Positions 1 through 6,279 of a DNA stretch of 7,424 bases are shown here, one piece after another. Position 1 is the stretch's first letter. The number at the start of each line of letters is the position of its first letter. The stretch spans positions 1 to 7,424 of the forward strand of contig CALGRQ010000067.1 of NCBI GenBank assembly GCA_937880795.1, given 5' to 3'. The stretch is from an uncultured Dyadobacter sp. (GTDB lineage: Bacteria > Bacteroidota > Bacteroidia > Cytophagales > Spirosomataceae). The notes under the pieces were generated by a model. The model worked only from the letters and a program-made list of their open reading frames with translations. It had not been told where the DNA came from and did not search any database. A program made the position numbers and the translations under genes.

Positions 1-348
1 GAAAAGGAGATAGAGGCGAGAGAATATAATAGCAAAATATTTGGAATGGAGGGTTTACTGTTCCAAAAGAAAAAAGAGTTGATGAAGCCGGTGATGGAGA
101 GAGTTCAAAGAGCGCTTACCAAGGTATGCAGTCAACGTCGATTGGATTTTCTGATTGACAAATCGAGTGACTCCGGCTTGTTGTTTACAAATCCCAAGCA
201 TGATTACTCGGATTACATTTTAGAAGAACTTGGCATAAGCCTAAAACCAGTACAAGCTTCGAATAAAGCTAAAACAGTAAGTGAAGACGTGCCGGCAGCA
301 GTGAAACCCACTCCCAAACAAAAAAGTACAACCAATAAACTCAAATAA
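1..348 (+). CDS. OmpH/Skp-family periplasmic chaperone, C-terminal part (5' end outside window)
   Basis: The frame is open from base 1 to a TAA at 346-348, giving about 115 residues without a start, so the N-terminus and signal peptide lie upstream. Skp/OmpH proteins are periplasmic holdase chaperones that bind unfolded outer-membrane proteins on the way to the BAM machine. The visible part has the expected helical, charged end of the coiled-coil arm (EKEIEAREYNSKIF...FQKKKELMKPVMERV) and then the small C-terminal body-domain strand and helix ending in DYILEELGI. It aligns by eye almost column for column with the next gene (LQKKQQQLLEPILNKV...NLILRKLGV), so the two are tandem paralogues. The last 30 or so residues are a Lys/Pro/Ala/Thr-rich tail, probably disordered. 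It lies 10 bases upstream of the second copy and is surely co-transcribed with it. In Bacteroidota such pairs commonly follow bamA, which I would expect just upstream; that is not visible here. An internal ATG at 46 is not the start. Confidence 0.88.
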   Translation, partial: EKEIEAREYNSKIFGMEGLLFQKKKELMKPVMERVQRALTKVCSQRRLDFLIDKSSDSGLLFTNPKHDYSDYILEELGISLKPVQASNKAKTVSEDVPAAVKPTPKQKSTTNKLK

Positions 349-358
349 GTAAAAAGCA

Positions 359-1006
359 ATGAAAAAAAAATTAATGGCGTTTTTGGTCGTAATGACCTTC
401 GTTAGTGCCCCTCTGTTAGCGCAAACAACTCCTGCAAGCGGTCTTACAAAAATTGGATATACCAATGTTGACTATATAATTGATAAATTGCCAGAAGCGA
501 AGAAAATGCAAAATGAGCTTGAAGTTACAAAAGCTCAATTGGATAAGTCGCTTGGTGATATGATCAAAGAAGCGCAGGAGAAATATGAAGCGTATCAAAA
601 GAATGGCGCTAGCATGACGGACGTAATTCGTGCGGACAAAGAGAAAGAATTACAAGGATTGCAGACGCGTATTCAAGAATACCAAAACAGCGCTCAAACT
701 TCGTTGCAGAAGAAGCAACAACAATTGTTGGAGCCAATTTTGAACAAAGTGAATGATGCTATTCAGGCTGTTGGTAAAGAAAACGGATACCTTTACATCC
801 TGAACATGGACGCAGGTATGAACTCTACACCAATTATCCTATATGTAGGATCTGAGGAATATGCAGTATCTAACTTGATTCTACGTAAATTGGGTGTTGA
901 CCCTGACAAAATTGAAGCTGCTCCAGCTGCTAAGCCAGCTGCTGCCCCAGCTACAACGCCGGCAAAACCAGCTGCAACACCAGCTGCAACTCCGAAGAAG
1001 AAGTAA
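359..1006 (+). CDS. OmpH/Skp-family periplasmic outer-membrane protein chaperone
   Basis: Complete 215-residue protein. Residues 1-21 form a signal peptide (MKKK, then a hydrophobic core, with likely cleavage LLA|Q). The mature part starts with the family's strand KIGYTNVDYI at 31-40, followed by long charged helices at about 44-140 that build the coiled-coil arm, and returns to a body domain (GYLYILNM at 143-150, then SNLILRKLGVDP at 171-182). The length without the tail is normal for Skp/OmpH. It should act in the periplasm as a trimeric holdase for outer-membrane proteins; this rests on family knowledge. Residues 187-215 form an Ala/Pro/Lys tail absent from the classical E. coli Skp and made from a repeated DNA unit (see the repeat entry). 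The ATG at 359 is the only start that includes the signal peptide. No good Shine-Dalgarno is present, as is usual in this phylum. The gene is second in an operon with the truncated paralogue and is closed by the terminator at 1024-1067. Confidence 0.92.
   Translation: MKKKLMAFLVVMTFVSAPLLAQTTPASGLTKIGYTNVDYIIDKLPEAKKMQNELEVTKAQLDKSLGDMIKEAQEKYEAYQKNGASMTDVIRADKEKELQGLQTRIQEYQNSAQTSLQKKQQQLLEPILNKVNDAIQAVGKENGYLYILNMDAGMNSTPIILYVGSEEYAVSNLILRKLGVDPDKIEAAPAAKPAAAPATTPAKPAATPAATPKKK
922..990 (+). repeat. In-frame CCAGCTGC repeat coding the Ala/Pro tail of OmpH
   Basis: CCAGCTGC occurs at 923, 935, 968 and 980, with a partial copy CCAGCTAC at 947. The starts are spaced 12, 12, 21 and 12 bases apart, so the reading frame is preserved. 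The translation is a low-complexity run of PAAK, PAAA, PATT, PAK, PAAT, PAAT units. Such short in-frame repeats can gain or lose copies by slippage without breaking the gene, so tail length may vary between strains (inference). Confidence 0.7.
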
Positions 1007-1023
1007 TATCAAAACAATAATGT

Positions 1024-1067
1024 AAAACCAGAGCGCGGTTCTTAGGGAACTGCGCTCTGGTTTTTTT
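1024..1067 (+). terminator. Strong intrinsic terminator of the OmpH operon
   Basis: The 18-base arm at 1024-1041 pairs with 1047-1064 through a GC-rich core (CCAGAGCGC with GCGCTCTGG) and one G-U wobble, leaving a 5-base loop TTAGG. The 3' arm runs into seven T residues at 1061-1067. It starts 17 bases after the OmpH stop, in the right place to end that transcript and to isolate the next gene. Confidence 0.93.
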
Positions 1068-1195
1068 GTTGTTTAATATGATGCATTGATATGAAGAAGG
1101 ATACCTTTGTGGTGATAGGTTTATGGCTTGTATATAAATAATGCAAAAAGAACAAGTAGGATATAAGTAGCTTGTGATGGGCGAAAATTAGCTTT

Positions 1196-1234
1196 ACATT
1201 CACAATGTTTCGTATACAGGATTTGTTAATTTTG
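1196..1234 (+). promoter_or_regulatory. Possible Bacteroidota-type promoter for the Ig-repeat gene
   Basis: TAATTTTG at 1227-1234 fits the phylum's -7 consensus TAnnTTTG exactly and would start transcription about 45 bases before the ATG at 1288. No clear TTG/TTTG -33 box lies at the normal distance. Instead that position (1196-1208) holds a short perfect dyad, ACATT-CAC-AATGT, which could be an operator or chance. A second -7-like match, TACCTTTG at 1102-1109, has no partner within 17-23 bases. Apart from these I see no gene or structured RNA in the 1068-1287 spacer. Confidence 0.35.
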
Positions 1235-1287
1235 CGTTAAGATCAATGTGTTCTTAGACCCATTAAATAAATTATATTTCTGACGTG

Positions 1288-2886
1288 ATGGTTTTAAAAA
1301 ATCTATTTAAGATATTCTTAGTTCTGACGATCATTTCGGTATTTCAAGGAGTTCAGGCGCAGGATAATTCCCGCTCAGGCGTAACACCTTTACAAATACT
1401 ACTTCCAAAGGAGTCCGACTGGAATGTATTGGATGAAGGCAAGGAGATCAATTTTCATTTACAAACAAAAGGTGGAAAAGGGGATTCGATTCGCTATAAT
1501 ATCGTAAGCGGTTTGGCCAAGGATATGAAGTTTGACTCACTGGGTCATTTTGTTTGGACGCCAGGTTATGACGTTGCCGACCGTATTAATACAACGAAGT
1601 TTTTCCCGGTGGTTTTCGAAGCACAATCTTTAAATGGAGAAACGGCTTCAAGAGAGGTTGTTTTTAAGGTTACGCACGTTAACCGTCCGCCGCAGGTTGA
1701 TGAGTTAAAGCCCTTCTATATACAGTACAAAACACAAAACCTGTATCAGGTTGATATGAATTCTGTTCGGGATCCAGACGGAGATCCTGTCGTGTTTATT
1801 CCCATTCTGGATGGTGGAATGCCGGAGGGTATGAAATTGACTGCGGGTGGAGAGATTATGTGGGAGGCTTCTACAAAGCAGTTCAATACACTTAAGGAAG
1901 GACCTAGGTATATGGAATTTTATGTGGAGGATCAGCCTTCAAAGGCCCGAACAAAAGGTAAGTTAAGACTCGAAATTACTCAGATGGACCTGGCTCCTGA
2001 CTTTACCATGGTTCCTCAGAATCCTGTTATCAAGAGCCCGGAAAACGTAAGAATCAATCTTCGTTTTTCTTTGTCTGACCCCAATGGTGAAGGCGATATC
2101 GCTTCTTTCAATTTCATTTCTGAGAATAAAAATGTTCCTAAGGGAGCTTTGGTGAAGAATACACCTACCAATTATGAGTTCATTTGGGAGCCTGGCTATT
2201 CGTTCGTGAATGACCCCTATGATACCCTTGCATTCAATATGACATTTTATGTGATGGACAAATCTCAGAATAAGCGAGAAAAGACCGTGCGCTTTGTCAT
2301 TAAAAATACAGTGGATCAATCGGAACGCGATGCTTATGTTTTTGGACTGTACAAAGGAGCACTGGTTAATGCCTGGGGATTGTTGGAACAAATGCAGGAA
2401 AAGGAATCATACTTAAAAAAGGCCTATTCACGTGCTAAAAAAGGTAAGCGTAGCCGATCATTAATGAATGCCACTTTGGGGGCAACCACAGGTTTGGCAC
2501 CTACATTTACAAAGCCAGGCTCCGACACGCGTAGTTATATAACCACCATTGGTGGTACAACCGTGGCTACAGTGGGTGCATTGGAAGCTACGGAAGTTAT
2601 TGGTAAGTCTACGAATGGATTACTCGATCGTTTTAACTATGTGGTTCAAAAGAAGAATGAACTACAAAATAAGGGAGATATATTCGCCAGAGAATACTCT
2701 CAGAAGTCAACAAGACGTGCACCCGACTTCATCAAAAGGCTGGATGAGTTTAAGGCCCTGATGAATCTTAGTGGTTTGGTAGCTTTGGAATTGGATGCGA
2801 ACTGGGAGAATAAAAAAGAAGCTACGGATGCAGCTATAAAGAAAACATTTAAGGACTTTATGCCTTACTCGAAGGATGAGAATTAA
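1288..2886 (+). CDS. Secreted protein with three Ig-like (He_PIG/cadherin-like) repeats and an unknown C-terminal region
   Basis: A 532-residue protein (numbered from the ATG at 1288). It has a signal peptide at 1-24 (hydrophobic core, likely cleavage VQA|Q). Then come three beta-rich repeats of about 100 residues, near 26-130, 133-232 and 236-341. Each carries the 'G-x-h-x-W-x-P' type signature of putative-Ig domains: HFVWTPGYDV near 87-96, GEIMWEAS near 188-195, and FIWEPGYSF near 298-306. Repeats 1 and 2 end in 'VTHVNRPPQ' and 'ITQMDLAPD' linkers, and acidic Ca-binding-like stretches occur (DPDGDPV near 162-168, DPNGEGD near 264-270). Residues 342-532 are different: charged helices flanking a Gly/Thr/Ala-rich apolar stretch at about 391-434 with small-residue spacing. 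I do not recognise that part. An extracytoplasmic binding, adhesive or structural role is inference from the Ig repeats only. A GTG at 1285 precedes the ATG; both give nearly the same protein. It stands alone between two terminators, so it is monocistronic. Confidence 0.82.
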   Translation: MVLKNLFKIFLVLTIISVFQGVQAQDNSRSGVTPLQILLPKESDWNVLDEGKEINFHLQTKGGKGDSIRYNIVSGLAKDMKFDSLGHFVWTPGYDVADRINTTKFFPVVFEAQSLNGETASREVVFKVTHVNRPPQVDELKPFYIQYKTQNLYQVDMNSVRDPDGDPVVFIPILDGGMPEGMKLTAGGEIMWEASTKQFNTLKEGPRYMEFYVEDQPSKARTKGKLRLEITQMDLAPDFTMVPQNPVIKSPENVRINLRFSLSDPNGEGDIASFNFISENKNVPKGALVKNTPTNYEFIWEPGYSFVNDPYDTLAFNMTFYVMDKSQNKREKTVRFVIKNTVDQSERDAYVFGLYKGALVNAWGLLEQMQEKESYLKKAYSRAKKGKRSRSLMNATLGATTGLAPTFTKPGSDTRSYITTIGGTTVATVGALEATEVIGKSTNGLLDRFNYVVQKKNELQNKGDIFAREYSQKSTRRAPDFIKRLDEFKALMNLSGLVALELDANWENKKEATDAAIKKTFKDFMPYSKDEN

Positions 2887-2899
2887 GTGATAAATTGTC

Positions 2900-2941
2900 G
2901 AAGACAAAAAAGAGAACCTAAGGGTTCTCTTTTTTGTCTTC
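2900..2941. terminator. Bidirectional terminator between the convergent Ig-repeat and lspA genes
   Basis: A perfect 19-bp inverted repeat, 2900-2918 against 2923-2941, with a 4-base loop. Each strand reads an A-run of six on the 5' side and a T-run of six on the 3' side, so it can end transcripts from both directions. It begins 14 bases after the Ig-repeat stop. On the minus strand the hairpin overlaps the last codons of lspA, whose TAG at 2918-2920 sits at the tip of the hairpin. Confidence 0.9.
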
Positions 2942-3682
2942 AGGACCTTCCGTTTTTATTTCCTCATCGGTAGAAAGGTCATTGCTAGGGTTGCTATCAA
3001 GAGAGGGTGAACTGGATACCTCGTTGTTTGAAATGCTCTCTTCATGTATTGTATCCTCGTTGCTTAACGTATTATCCGTTTCGTTTTCAGGTTCTTCATA
3101 TTGCGGATGGAAGCTTCCTTGGAAAATAAGTATGCTACATACCCCAATAAATATGCAGGAGTCAGCAATATTGAATATTGGTGTGGAATAATATTGCCCA
3201 CCCCACACAGGAACCCATTCAGGAATGAAACCTTCCCAGAAATCGACAAATATCATATCGATAACCTGTCCATGAAACCAAGGCGTAGGAGAGCCATATG
3301 GAGCGTTATCCAGGAAAACACCATAAAATGTACTGTCAATAACATTTCCTACTGCTCCGGCCAGAATCATCGAAAGTGCCAATAACAAGCCTTTGGTTGC
3401 ACCTTCTTTTGCCAAACGAACCAAATACCATCCTATACCGCACATGGCAACCAATCGGAAAAGTGTTAAGAACAATTTGCCATATTCATGTCCTAGCTGC
3501 ATTCCAAATGCCATGCCGGGATTCAGTACGTAATGTAATTTAAGCCAATTACCGATCAGAGGAATTTGACCCGAAAAACCGGGCTCCATATATTGATGAA
3601 CCAATAGCTTAGATAGCTGGTCAATAATGATCAGGATAATACTAAAAAGCAAATATGGGGTAGGATTTTTAGGTTGGTTCAT
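2918..3682 (-). CDS. lspA: Lipoprotein signal peptidase (signal peptidase II), with an acidic C-terminal tail
   Basis: LspA is the inner-membrane aspartyl protease that removes signal peptides from diacylglyceryl-modified prolipoproteins. All hallmark motifs are present: IIDQLSKLLV (about 19-28), HYVLNPGMAFG (50-60), GAVGNVIDS (109-117), GQVIDMIFVDF (138-148) with catalytic Asp142, and FNIADSCIFIG (170-180) with catalytic Asp174. These match E. coli Asp123 and Asp141. Four membrane helices are expected near 8-28, 68-88, 96-116 and 170-190. The loops 121-138 and 149-168 are longer than in E. coli LspA, as is common in Bacteroidota. Residues 194-254 form a Glu/Asp/Ser/Asn-rich, probably disordered cytoplasmic tail that the enzyme core does not need, bringing the length to 254 against about 160-210 usually. 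The ATG at 3682 gives the correct first helix. It follows the proline dehydrogenase by 52 bases and its 3' end lies inside the shared terminator. Substituted positions in the active site: none seen. Confidence 0.95.
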   Translation of the reverse strand: MNQPKNPTPYLLFSIILIIIDQLSKLLVHQYMEPGFSGQIPLIGNWLKLHYVLNPGMAFGMQLGHEYGKLFLTLFRLVAMCGIGWYLVRLAKEGATKGLLLALSMILAGAVGNVIDSTFYGVFLDNAPYGSPTPWFHGQVIDMIFVDFWEGFIPEWVPVWGGQYYSTPIFNIADSCIFIGVCSILIFQGSFHPQYEEPENETDNTLSNEDTIHEESISNNEVSSSPSLDSNPSNDLSTDEEIKTEGPEDKKENP

Positions 3683-3734
3683 TCGACTTTATTACAATTA
3701 ATATCTTTAAGAAAATGCTAAAATAGTAAGATAC

Positions 3735-4937
3735 TTACAAAGAACTGATTCCACGTCTCTTCAATTCACTTTTAACCAAAAGGAATTCGCGACTACTTTG
3801 CCCTGCTATGGAAGTATTTTCTTCTGCTCTGCGAATCAAATAGGGGAGTACCGCACTAATGGGGCCATATGGGACATATTTCACAACATTGTAATTAGCC
3901 TTGGCAAGGTTATACGAAATGTTGTCACTCATACCCAATAATTGTGCAAACCATATGCGCGTATCTTTCTTATCAATATCCAGTTTAGCCATTTTTGCCG
4001 CACAGTACTGGCAGCTGTATTCATTGTGTGTACCTAGGCATATTGCAATATGATTGATATTTTCCAGACAGAAATCAATCGCTGAGTTATAGTCGTTATC
4101 TGTAGCCACCTTGGAGGTATGAATTGGGTTAAAATACTCGTTTTCCCGGGCTCTAAGTTGCTCCTTTTCCATATAGGCTCCACGAACCAGCTTTGCTCCT
4201 AAAACGTAACCCTTTTGCCGGGCTGTAAGGTATGCACCTTTGAGCGTCTCCAACGTCTCGTGCCGATATAGCTGGAAAGTATTGTAAACGATGGGCGTTT
4301 CTTTATTAAACTGCTCCATCATTTCATAGGAAAGCTCGTCGATCACGTTTTGAATCCAACTTTCTTCTGCATCCAGGAAAATTCGTACCTGTTTTTTATA
4401 TGCGTAGCCACACAATTCTGTAACACGTTGCTTCGCACGTTGATACAGGATAACTTCAGTTTCGGTCAGTGAATCCTTTCGTTGTACTTTTTCCAGTAAT
4501 TCGGATGAGGCAATTCCTGTCACTTTAAAAACAGAGAATGGGATGTCTTTGGATTCTGATGCTCTGTCTATGGTCTTTAAAATTTCCTGGGTAGTCTCAT
4601 CAAAACTTAGCTCACTATCTTCTCCTTCAACGGAATAGTCTAAAATGGTACCAATGTTCGATTTGCTAAGCGCATGAATGGTTGAATCACAATCTCTAAT
4701 TGTCTCACCACCACAGAATTGTTCAAAAATAGTACGTCGAATAAGATTTTTTATAGGTAAGTGAAGTTTTAGTGCAAGCTTTATAAAAAAAGTGCCTAAA
4801 TTTACCACTCGAGCCTGATTCATAAGACTGAATAACCAGTATGTTTTACGAAGTCCAGCGTCGGATTTGGATGCAAAGGCGACGGAAGTGTCTTCAAAAA
4901 ATACAGGTATTTTATCTTTTGGGAGAGGGGATGCCAT
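3735..4937 (-). CDS. Proline dehydrogenase, monofunctional, FAD-dependent
   Basis: It oxidises L-proline to pyrroline-5-carboxylate and passes electrons through FAD to the quinone pool. The 400 residues (from the ATG at 4937) carry the PRODH barrel motifs in order: FEDTSVAFASKS (14-25), a Bacteroidota-typical N-terminus; LDYSVEGE (99-106); FKVTGIA (137-143); IFLDAEES (186-193); YNTFQLYRH (218-226); KLVRGAYMEKE (249-259), the family hallmark; GTHNEYS (302-308); AQLLGMSDN (331-339); and PYGPISAVLPYLIRRAEEN (356-374), with the paired arginines that bind the substrate carboxylate. There is no pyrroline-5-carboxylate dehydrogenase domain, so a separate enzyme must finish the pathway; it is not in this window. 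A TTG at 4970 would add 11 residues, but the ATG at 4937 already covers the conserved start. The gene is transcribed divergently from the DAHP synthase and runs toward lspA. The leader contains a dyad that could be a regulatory site. Confidence 0.94.
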   Translation of the reverse strand: MASPLPKDKIPVFFEDTSVAFASKSDAGLRKTYWLFSLMNQARVVNLGTFFIKLALKLHLPIKNLIRRTIFEQFCGGETIRDCDSTIHALSKSNIGTILDYSVEGEDSELSFDETTQEILKTIDRASESKDIPFSVFKVTGIASSELLEKVQRKDSLTETEVILYQRAKQRVTELCGYAYKKQVRIFLDAEESWIQNVIDELSYEMMEQFNKETPIVYNTFQLYRHETLETLKGAYLTARQKGYVLGAKLVRGAYMEKEQLRARENEYFNPIHTSKVATDNDYNSAIDFCLENINHIAICLGTHNEYSCQYCAAKMAKLDIDKKDTRIWFAQLLGMSDNISYNLAKANYNVVKYVPYGPISAVLPYLIRRAEENTSIAGQSSREFLLVKSELKRRGISSL

Positions 4938-4953
4938 TGTTATGAAAGGTTTT

Positions 4954-4996
4954 CCTGAATAAGTGTTCAATTATATTCAGGCTAATTCATTGAATA
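4954..4996. repeat. Inverted TGAATA/TATTCA motif cluster in the proline dehydrogenase leader
   Basis: CCTGAATA at 4954-4961 and TATTCAGG at 4974-4981 form a perfect 8-bp inverted repeat with a 12-base spacer. A third TGAATA follows at 4991-4996, so the cores recur every 17-18 bases on alternating strands. The cluster sits 17-60 bases upstream of the proline dehydrogenase ATG and downstream of the candidate promoter at 5036-5043. That position suits an operator or leader structure; no function is known. Confidence 0.45.
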
Positions 4997-5035
4997 AAAG
5001 TAATACGTACTGGGAGTGAACTTGAATTTTGCTGT

Positions 5036-5043
5036 CAAATGTA
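5036..5043 (-). promoter_or_regulatory. Candidate -7 box for proline dehydrogenase
   Basis: Reading the minus strand, TACATTTG matches the Bacteroidota -7 consensus TAnnTTTG exactly. The nearest upstream TTTG (plus-strand complement at 5070-5073) lies 26 bases away, a little beyond the normal 17-23, so the -33 element is doubtful. It would give a leader of roughly 90 bases that includes the inverted TGAATA cluster. Confidence 0.35.
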
Positions 5044-5073
5044 CGTCAATCCCTGAAATACGCATAACACAAA

Positions 5074-5109
5074 TTGTAAATATTACTATTATCTATTTTT
5101 TATTAAGGA
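5074..5109 (+). promoter_or_regulatory. Candidate promoter and ribosome binding site of the DAHP synthase gene
   Basis: TTG at 5074-5076, a 17-base spacer, then TATTTTTT at 5094-5101 (seven of eight against TAnnTTTG) resemble a Bacteroidota -33/-7 pair. An AAGGA at 5105-5109 lies 12 bases before the ATG at 5122 and can serve as a weak Shine-Dalgarno. If the promoter is real, the leader is very short and leaves no room for an attenuator. Confidence 0.35.
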
Positions 5110-5121
5110 CAGTTTTTGAAT

Positions 5122-6216
5122 ATGAACGCTTCTTTAGATATCCTTCCGCTTAGCAGTTGGATCAATACCGAAGGAAAACCTTTGGTAATCGCCGGGCCTT
5201 GCAGCGCAGAGACCGAGGAACAAATGTTAGAAACCGCAACCCAGATCAAAGAGGAAGGATTTGCGCACGTGCTACGTGCGGGAATTTGGAAGCCAAGAAC
5301 TCGTCCTGGTAGTTTTGAAGGTATGGGTGAAGCAGCTTTGCCATGGTTAAAAGCGGCAAAGGAAGCAACAGGTTTACCAGTTGCTGTTGAAGTGGCGAAC
5401 CCTCAACACATCGAACTAGCATTAAAATACGGAGTAGATATTCTGTGGGTTGGTGCAAGAACAACTGTGAACCCTTTTAATGTTCAGGAACTTGCTGATG
5501 CTTTGAAAGGTGTTGATGTACCTGTATTGGTTAAAAACCCGGTTAACCCTGACTTACAACTTTGGATTGGTGCTTTGGAGCGTCTAAACCAAGCTGGTGT
5601 TAAGAAATTGGGTGCGATCCACCGTGGGTTCTCCAACGCTCAGGAAACAAAGTACCGCAATTCACCGATGTGGAATATTGCCATCGAACTTAAGACTTTG
5701 TTGCCAAACCTTCCGGTAATTGGTGATCCTAGCCACATGGCTGGAAAGCGTGCATATTTGTATGAAATTACACAACGCGCATTAGACTTGAATTATGATG
5801 GTTTGATTATTGAGTCGCACCGTGAGCCGGATAAGGCTTGGTCGGATGCTTCGCAGCAGTTAACACCAGCTGCTTTGGGTCAAATGCTACACGATCTTCA
5901 AGTTCGTAAAGAATCTTATGGAAGCGACTACCAGTCTCAACTGGAGGTGGTAAGAGGTAAAATTGACAACCTTGACCGTGAATTGCTTGAAACACTTGCA
6001 GCACGTATGGCTTTGGTTGAAAAATTAGCGGAATACAAACGCGACAATAATGTTGCGGCTTATCAGGTTGACCGTTTCCGTGAAGTATTGGAAACTCGTG
6101 CAGGATGGGGTAAGAGCTTGAATCTATATCCAAACCTGGTAGACGAGCTGTTTAAACTTGTTCACATGGAATCTATCCGTAAGCAAACTGAGGTTATGAA
6201 CCAAGTTAGTGCTTAA
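5122..6216 (+). CDS. Bifunctional 3-deoxy-7-phosphoheptulonate (DAHP) synthase / chorismate mutase
   Basis: The first part joins phosphoenolpyruvate and erythrose 4-phosphate to DAHP, the entry step of the shikimate pathway; the C-terminal part turns chorismate into prephenate. Length is 364 residues. DAHP synthase (about 15-260) shows AGPCSAE (24-30) with metal ligand Cys27, LRAGIWKPRTRPGSFEG (51-67), LVKNPVNPD (136-144), IHRGF (166-170), DPSHMAGKR (202-210) with His205, Glu231 in IIESHREPD, and Asp242. It is the short type I-beta/KDO8PS-like form with no extra N-terminal regulatory domain. Residues 272-360 are an AroQ chorismate mutase with Arg278, Arg295, Lys306, Arg318 and Gln355 aligning to E. 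coli Arg11, Arg28, Lys39, Arg51 and Gln88. The same fusion is known in Porphyromonas and Prevotella, where the mutase domain mediates feedback by prephenate. The ATG at 5122 is preferred to a TTG two codons earlier. The gene is single, with its own terminator downstream. Confidence 0.95.
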   Translation: MNASLDILPLSSWINTEGKPLVIAGPCSAETEEQMLETATQIKEEGFAHVLRAGIWKPRTRPGSFEGMGEAALPWLKAAKEATGLPVAVEVANPQHIELALKYGVDILWVGARTTVNPFNVQELADALKGVDVPVLVKNPVNPDLQLWIGALERLNQAGVKKLGAIHRGFSNAQETKYRNSPMWNIAIELKTLLPNLPVIGDPSHMAGKRAYLYEITQRALDLNYDGLIIESHREPDKAWSDASQQLTPAALGQMLHDLQVRKESYGSDYQSQLEVVRGKIDNLDRELLETLAARMALVEKLAEYKRDNNVAAYQVDRFREVLETRAGWGKSLNLYPNLVDELFKLVHMESIRKQTEVMNQVSA

Positions 6217-6230
6217 CGAATATATTGCTT

Positions 6231-6266
6231 AAAAAAAGGCTGTTTCTGTGAGGAAACGGCCTTTTT
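6231..6266. terminator. Bidirectional terminator after the DAHP synthase gene
   Basis: A 14-bp stem, 6233-6246 with 6253-6266, has one G-U wobble and a 6-base loop. The plus-strand transcript ends in five Ts; the minus-strand transcript ends in seven (complement of 6231-6237). It lies between the stops of the convergent DAHP synthase (6216) and SGNH hydrolase (6280) genes and probably serves both. Confidence 0.88.
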
Positions 6267-6279
6267 CAATTTAAAGAGG

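Noticed and set aside
1091..1141. A 16-codon reading frame (MKKDTFVVIG...) just after the OmpH terminator
   Set aside because: Too short, no ribosome binding site and no supporting context; its frame is compatible with chance in the spacer.
1068..1287. Possible riboswitch or small RNA in the spacer before the Ig-repeat gene
   Set aside because: No long stem, second terminator or known aptamer core could be found; only short chance-level dyads.
1963..2391. A 142-codon minus-strand reading frame inside the Ig-repeat gene
   Set aside because: It is a shadow of the plus-strand gene: no family resemblance, odd composition, and the plus frame has a signal peptide and repeated domains.
3726..3738. 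Small dyad GTAAG-ATA-CTTAC at the end of proline dehydrogenase as a terminator
   Set aside because: Only five pairs, AT-rich, and the following T-run is short and interrupted; more likely chance, leaving read-through into lspA possible.
5807..6133. A 108-codon minus-strand reading frame inside the chorismate mutase region
   Set aside because: Antisense shadow of a strongly conserved enzyme, with no recognisable protein features.
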